This document shows positions 60,315 to 64,000 of a stretch of DNA of 64,000 bases, piece by piece (within the stretch, counting starts at the first letter, position 1; each line of letters begins with the position of its first letter). Position numbers and translations under genes: made by a program. This stretch comes from Burkholderia sp. FERM BP-3421 (GTDB lineage Bacteria; Pseudomonadota; Gammaproteobacteria; Burkholderiales; Burkholderiaceae), in NCBI RefSeq assembly GCF_028657905.1, contig NZ_CP117782.1:3534001-3598000 (forward strand). Reading direction: 5' to 3'. A model generated the notes under the pieces. That model searched no databases. It had not been told where the DNA came from and saw nothing but the letters and a program-made list of their open reading frames with translations.

Positions 60315-61610
60315 TCAGGCGCGCAGCGTGCGGCCGGCGCGCGGCGCGCGCGGCTTGAAGAGCTTGACCGTGCGCACGGCCTGGTCGTCGCTGCGCATCA
60401 CCTCGAGCATCACGTCGCCGATCTTCAGGCATACGTCGTCGTCCGGGATCTCCTCGAGCACTTCGAGGATCAGGCCGTTGAGCGTCTTCGGGCCGTCGGT
60501 GGGCAGGCTCAGGCCCAGCCAGCGGTTCAGCTCGCGCAGCGGCATGCTGCCGGACACGATGCATTCGCCGTCGGCGTTCCAGCCGCCGTTCGCGCCTTCG
60601 GTGCGCGGCATCGACGTGGTGAACTCGCCGATCAGTTCCTCGATGATGTCCTCGGGCGTGACGAGCCCTTCCAGTTCGCCGTACTCGTTGACGACGAGGG
60701 CGGTGCGCTGGCGGCTTTCCTGGAAGTACTTGAGCTGCTGGAACACCGGCGTGCCGGACGGCACGTAGTATGGCTCGGCGAGCAGCTCGCGCAGCGTCTC
60801 GCGGTCGAAGTCCTGGTTGTGCAGCGCGGTCAGCGTCTTGCGCACGTGCAGCACGCCGAGCACCTTGTCGATGTCGCCTTCGTAGACCACGAGGCGGTTG
60901 TGATAACAGGTCTCGAGCTGGTGCAGGACGTCGTCGAGCGGCGCGTAGAAGTTGAGCGACTCGATCTGACGGCGCGGGATCATCACGTCGTCGACGGTGA
61001 TGTTCTCGAGGTCGAACAGGTTCAGCAGGATGCTGCGGTGCTGGGTCGGCATGAAGCTGCCCGACTCCAGCACGACGGTGCGCAGCTCCTCGGCCGACAG
61101 CCGCTGGTCGCGGGCGCCCTTGGTATTGATGTGCAGCAGCGCGAGGATCGCGCCGGCGAGCGCATTGACGAACCACACGAGCGGCATCAGGAGGCGCATC
61201 AGCGGCGCGATCACGACGCTGGCGGGCAGCGCGATCCGCTCGGGAAAGCTCGCGCCGACGATCTTCGGGGTGATTTCCGCGAACACGATGATCAGGAACG
61301 CAACGAGGCCGGTCGCGATCGACAGCACGAAGTTGTCGCGGCCGAAGGTATGCAGCGCGATCGAGGTGGTCAGGACCGGGATGATCGTGTTGAGCAGGTT
61401 GTTGCCGATCAGGATCACGCTCAGCAGCTGGTCGGTGCGCGCGAGCAGCCGCTGCGTCGTCTTGGCGCCGAGTGCGCCCTGGCTCGCGAGATGTTTCAGC
61501 CGATGGCGGTTGAGCGCCATCATCGCCGTTTCAGAGATGGAGAAGAAGCTGGAGCAGAGGAGAAGCAGGAAGACGGCGCTGATTTGCGCCCATAAGGGAA
61601 TTTGGTCCAC
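60315..61610 (-). CDS. CorC/HlyC-family membrane protein (CNNM domain, CBS pair)
   Basis: 431 residues. A DUF21 domain with about four transmembrane helices (ISAVFLLLLCSSFFSISETAMMALNRHR is the signature start) precedes two CBS motifs at about 200-330 (TVDDVMIPRRQIESLN, EGLVTPEDIIEELIGEF), and a C-terminal CorC_HlyC domain ends it (DDDVCLKIGDVMLEV). Homologues are linked to magnesium/cobalt efflux or to membrane homeostasis; the ion is not known here. It lies 83 bp upstream of pilB, probably in its own unit. Confidence 0.9.
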   Translation of the reverse strand: MDQIPLWAQISAVFLLLLCSSFFSISETAMMALNRHRLKHLASQGALGAKTTQRLLARTDQLLSVILIGNNLLNTIIPVLTTSIALHTFGRDNFVLSIATGLVAFLIIVFAEITPKIVGASFPERIALPASVVIAPLMRLLMPLVWFVNALAGAILALLHINTKGARDQRLSAEELRTVVLESGSFMPTQHRSILLNLFDLENITVDDVMIPRRQIESLNFYAPLDDVLHQLETCYHNRLVVYEGDIDKVLGVLHVRKTLTALHNQDFDRETLRELLAEPYYVPSGTPVFQQLKYFQESRQRTALVVNEYGELEGLVTPEDIIEELIGEFTTSMPRTEGANGGWNADGECIVSGSMPLRELNRWLGLSLPTDGPKTLNGLILEVLEEIPDDDVCLKIGDVMLEVMRSDDQAVRTVKLFKPRAPRAGRTLRA

Positions 61611-61715
61611 GCGTCAGGTCAGTGCAGGCAGTGAAGGGCAGGAATGGAAAGGAACTATAGCAGAGGGGCGGGAGTGGATTGTGTCACGCGGGCCACGTCC
61701 CCTGAGCACCGGAAA

Positions 61716-61749
61716 CAAAAAAGCCGTCCAGATCGCTGGACGGCTTTTT
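61716..61749. terminator. Bidirectional hairpin terminator at the island edge
   Basis: GCCGTCCAG-ATCG-CTGGACGGC, with six As on the left and TTTTT on the right. No gene ends at it from the right now, so it may have served a transcript (for example from tRNA-Pro) separated by the insertion. The rest of 61611-62082 shows nothing else; 61750-62082 is AT-richer. Confidence 0.7.
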
Positions 61750-62082
61750 CAAGGCCGGATGGGCTAAGCCGCAATTATAACACTCGGCGAACGAAGCGTG
61801 CGATTGGCCGGCGTTGGGGGGCGTTGACCACTGTTGTGGTAAAAGGGGATGGATGGCCATGTTGCTGCCGCGTGATCAGGCTTCAGTTCGTCATATCGCC
61901 TAGCTGCGATGTTGATCTACAGGTTGTTCAGATTTCCGACTGCCATAGGCAATTCGCTTCTCGTTCAGTTCTGCATGCTTGAAGCTCCGGAAGCCGGTTC
62001 GGCAGATGTGGAGCGACGGTCATGTCGGGTTGCGGCGTAGCCGTGCCTTCATCAATCAGGTATCTATTGTCGAGGGCCAACA

Positions 62083-62487
62083 GTGACGACTTTCCAAGAA
62101 CTACAAAACCAGATCCGGCAATTGCAGCAACAGGCGGAGACGATGCGGAGGGAGCAGGCAAGCGTGGTCATTGCCGAACTTCGCGCTGCCATCCTCGAAT
62201 TCGGCATTACGCCCGACGACGTATTCGGCGCACGGGCAAAACTGGTCCGGCGCTCTACGAGAGGTCGCGCCATTCAGAAGTACCGTGATCCATTGTCAGG
62301 AGCGACATGGAGCGGGCGCGGGCGAGTGCCCCGATGGATTGCCGGCCGTAACCGTGAGGACTTCCTCATTGCCCCCGGGCCCAGTAGCCGGCTCGCTCAT
62401 TGCCGCTACATGCCGCAGCGAACTCAAAGCGCGGCAGCCCGGAGATACTCCGATGAGCGGGTCTTCGGGCATTCATGCGTGTACTGA
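62083..62487 (+). CDS. H-NS family nucleoid protein with an atypical C-terminal tail
   Basis: 134 residues from a GTG preceded by GAGG. The N-terminal 35 residues form a Gln-rich coiled coil (TTFQELQNQIRQLQQQAETM) for oligomerisation. TWSGRGRVPRWI at 75-86 in YRDPLSGATWSGRGRVPRW is the AT-hook-like H-NS motif that contacts the minor groove. Homologues normally stop near NREDFLIA; here about 37 unrelated residues follow. A shift by one base in the C/G run at 62372-62383 would give an early stop, so the tail may come from a frameshift. It lies in the low-GC island and may silence it. Confidence 0.8.
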   Translation: MTTFQELQNQIRQLQQQAETMRREQASVVIAELRAAILEFGITPDDVFGARAKLVRRSTRGRAIQKYRDPLSGATWSGRGRVPRWIAGRNREDFLIAPGPSSRLAHCRYMPQRTQSAAARRYSDERVFGHSCVY

Positions 62488-62578
62488 CCTCTCGGTAGAC
62501 CAGATCAATGGTTGCAGATCACATCAGCCGGTGTCGATCCGGACTAGATGGCCTAGGAGCGCGAAGGAGATCGAGGTG

Positions 62579-63310
62579 TCAGGGCGTTCCCACGGAAAAT
62601 CTAAACACGTTTCCACTGTCCGGGGCCTCGAAGAGTAGGCGCGTGGCCTCGCCTGTCGGCACGAACACCCCGTCGGCTATTTTGTAGTAGCGCGAAATCA
62701 CTCCGATTCGGCTCTTGTCAGTGGCGTTGGTCAGATAATCATTGGCCGGAAACGCAATGCCATTGCTGCCAGTGCGGACCAGCGCCTTGCAAGATGCGAA
62801 CAAGCTCGCCAAGTGGTACACCGCCGCTCTCTTCGGGGCAGTTGGATTGACGATTAGGTACACCTGCTTGTAGCGGTCGTACTCTCCGGACCCATTGGCG
62901 ACACCTTCGAGGCAAATAAGCGGCTTCGCATCCCTCTGTTTGACCGAGATATAGACGTTGAAGCCGGTGGGTGGGATGGTGCCCGAGCTGGATTCGCCCT
63001 GAAACGTCACCGCATCCTTGAATGCATGTCTGACGCCATTCAGTTCGAAGAAGCCATCCCCAATGACGATGGACATCTTTCTGCCGCCCACGGTCGTATC
63101 CAACTCGACCTCCAGGCCATCCTTCTCGTCATAAAACGAAGACTCGAAACCTTCCTTGGTGGCCTTGTGAAAGATCGCATTCGGAAGGGAGGTGTAGTAC
63201 GAGTCGTAGCCATCAAATATCTTGGCGTCGCTGGCGCACGCGGCGGATGCCAAAAGCGTGAGAGCCGCAGCACAAAGAAGGGATCCAGTTCTCATTTGTA
63301 GGGTAGGCAT
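62579..63310 (-). CDS. Secreted protein of unknown function
   Basis: 243 residues starting MPTLQMRTGSLLCAAALTLLASAACA. A Sec signal peptide is followed by cleavage likely after ACA, before SDAKIFDGYDSYY. AAGG lies 8 bp before this ATG; an inner ATG at 63295 is also possible. The mature part is acidic/polar with no family I recognise and includes segments GFNVYISVKQRDAKPLICLEG and ISRYYKIADGVFVPTGEA. GC is lower than in core genes. The frame continues upstream without a stop into an integrase fragment. Confidence 0.65.
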   Translation of the reverse strand: MPTLQMRTGSLLCAAALTLLASAACASDAKIFDGYDSYYTSLPNAIFHKATKEGFESSFYDEKDGLEVELDTTVGGRKMSIVIGDGFFELNGVRHAFKDAVTFQGESSSGTIPPTGFNVYISVKQRDAKPLICLEGVANGSGEYDRYKQVYLIVNPTAPKRAAVYHLASLFASCKALVRTGSNGIAFPANDYLTNATDKSRIGVISRYYKIADGVFVPTGEATRLLFEAPDSGNVFRFSVGTP

Positions 63311-63649
63311 CCAGTTGCCTTGACGTAATCGGGGTTGTGGGTCCAGAAACGGCACGATCGGGGCAGGTTGATCCTTCGCCCTGAGCGCATCGAATTTCCG
63401 TTGCCACTCCGCGATGATCTCGTGCGCCCGCGTGCCGGCTTCGGCGCGATTGCTCGTTCTGAGGCTCGCGCGGAAAGCGTCGGCCTTCGGCTTGCCGGTC
63501 TTCGGGTTGCGGAAGTGTTGCTGAAGGTCTTTGGGTACGCCGATCCGCAGTTGGAACACGGATGAGCCAGGGCGCAGATGGACGCCGGAGGGAAGGGATG
63601 CCAAGTCAGTCACTCCCCGCATTTTCGCACGGTGGAATTGACACACCAA
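63311..63649 (-). pseudogene. Tyrosine recombinase (integrase) N-terminal fragment fused in frame to the secreted protein
   Basis: About 113 residues, MRGVTDLASLPSGVHLRP followed by VFQLRIGVPKDLQQHFRNPKTGK and FRASLRTSNRAEAGTRAHEIIAEW. This is the DUF6538/SAM-like core-binding head of phage-type integrases that sit beside tRNA genes. The catalytic domain (R...HxxR...Y) is absent, replaced after residue 110 by the secreted-protein frame. It is transcribed away from tRNA-Pro, as an integrase at that attachment site would be. The start could be 63622 or 63649. Confidence 0.65.
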
Positions 63650-63669
63650 ACTGGCACACCCAGAAACGA

Positions 63670-63731
63670 GAAAGCCCGGAAAGCTTTGCCAGACAAGAGA
63701 TCTCTTTATCTGACAGGCTTTCCGGGCCTTA
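63670..63731 (-). repeat. Large imperfect inverted repeat directly downstream of tRNA-Pro, probable terminator
   Basis: AAGCCCGGAAAGC... and ...GCTTTCCGGGCCTT pair, and the symmetry continues through TTGCCAGACAAGAGA / TCTCTTTATCTGACAG to a centre at GAGATCTC, so each arm is about 30 bases. On the minus strand it follows the tRNA by about 5 nt and leads to TTTCTCGTTTC. It is a terminator for tRNA-Pro or an attachment-site relic. Confidence 0.6.
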
Positions 63732-63735
63732 AATC

Positions 63736-63812
63736 TGGTCGGGGTGAGAGGATTCGAACCTCCGGCCTCTACGTCCCGAACGTAGCGCTCTACCAGGCTA
63801 AGCTACACCCCG
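63736..63812 (-). tRNA. tRNA-Pro (CGG anticodon)
   Basis: A 77-nt cloverleaf with acceptor CGGGGTG/CACCCCG, anticodon stem-loop CTACG-TTCGGGA-CGTAG (anticodon CGG), T-arm GGAGGTTCGAATCCTCT region and encoded CCA. It reads CCG codons. It lies just downstream of ispB and beside the integrase remnant, so it is the likely integration site. Confidence 0.97.
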
Positions 63813-63842
63813 ATTTGGACTCTTTCGTCGCTTCAGTCTCGT

Positions 63843-64000
63843 TCAAGACTGCCGTGACGTCGAGTAAGAGCATAATTCTAGCAGGCTATTTTTAAAGATG
63901 GAAGAGGGAAATGAAGAAATTGCTTCAGCGGCTGCCTGAGCCTCTTGCCGTGCGCATTCCAGCGTATGGTCGAGCGCGCCCGAACGCGTGATCGCGTCGA
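63843..64000 (-). CDS. ispB: 3' end of a polyprenyl diphosphate synthase (octaprenyl type), truncated by the window edge
   Basis: The minus strand from the right edge reads DAITRSGALDHTLECARQE, then AQAAAEAISSFPSSIFKNSLLELCSYS, and stops with TGA at 63845-63843, about 51 residues. 'aI...Gal..t...A..eA..A......p.s.yk..L..L' is the standard end of IspB-like trans-prenyl synthases, which make the ubiquinone side chain. The catalytic DDxxD motifs lie outside the window. The terminal residues (TSRQS) differ from the usual ending. Confidence 0.75.
   Translation of the reverse strand, partial: DAITRSGALDHTLECARQEAQAAAEAISSFPSSIFKNSLLELCSYSTSRQS
63875..63903 (-). promoter_or_regulatory. Candidate tRNA-Pro promoter within the ispB 3' end
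   Basis: On the minus strand TTCCAT, 17 bp, TAGAAT in an AT-rich patch inside the last codons of the ispB-like gene, giving a start about 55 bp before the tRNA. The -35 is poor. Confidence 0.3.

Noticed and set aside
61760..63812. Direct repeat of the tRNA-Pro 3' end marking the far edge of an element
   Set aside because: I found no second copy of GGGGTGAGAGGATTCG or of a similar stretch within the window.

Overview
The window is a high-GC betaproteobacterial chromosome segment, most probably Burkholderia (sensu stricto or a close relative). The evidence is the gene order (trpEGDC followed by a CYTH gene and ung; rpe-gph upstream of trpE; a complete mraZ-to-ftsZ division and cell-wall cluster followed by a peroxiredoxin, lpxC, a dciA-like gene and secA; then argJ, mutT, yacG, zapD, coaE, pilDCB and ispB) together with the Burkholderia-like rRNA sequences. 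I cannot name the species. Nearly all of the window is core genome.

Layout. 1-1640: the 3' end of an M61-type peptidase, azoR, and a 173-180 bp tandem repeat array carrying four terminator hairpins. 1623-8777 (minus): rpe-gph-[trpL]-trpE-trpG-trpD-trpC-CYTH-ung, one closely packed run with a tryptophan-codon leader peptide and an attenuator-like terminator just before trpE. 8932-10618: apaG, a 46-residue membrane protein and mltA. 10734-17288: phenylacetate catabolism genes paaN-pcaF-paaG-paaI-paaK (minus) with a divergent enoyl-CoA hydratase and a likely PaaR operator between them. 17300-23130: an rRNA operon with tandem promoters, 16S, tRNA-Ile, a damaged-looking tRNA-Ala, 23S, 5S and a terminator. 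23239-28411: a molybdopterin oxidoreductase, a long-chain acyl-CoA ligase and a porin.

28689-46970: coq7, then the dcw cluster (mraZ, rsmH, ftsL, ftsI, murE, murF, mraY, murD, ftsW, murG, murC, ddlB, ftsQ, ftsA, ftsZ), mostly joined by ATGA stop-start overlaps and preceded by a promoter that overlaps four 10-bp-spaced GTG repeats, the probable MraZ operator. 47150-55044: peroxiredoxin, lpxC, dciA-like (minus), secA, argJ, a DUF815-type ATPase and mutT. 55077-61610 (minus): a CorC-like transporter, a minimal type IV pilus set pilB-pilC-pilD, coaE, zapD and yacG.

61760-63735 is the only clearly accessory stretch. It is visibly poorer in GC and lies between the CorC-like gene and tRNA-Pro. It holds an H-NS-like gene with an odd C-terminal tail, and an integrase N-terminal fragment fused in frame to a secreted protein of unknown function. 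The window ends in the 3' end of an ispB-like polyprenyl synthase. I found no CRISPR array, intact prophage, IS element or recognisable defence system. The most noteworthy signals are regulatory or structural: the trp leader, the duplicated ung-tail/terminator array, the lesion in tRNA-Ala, the MraZ box, and the remnant island at tRNA-Pro.
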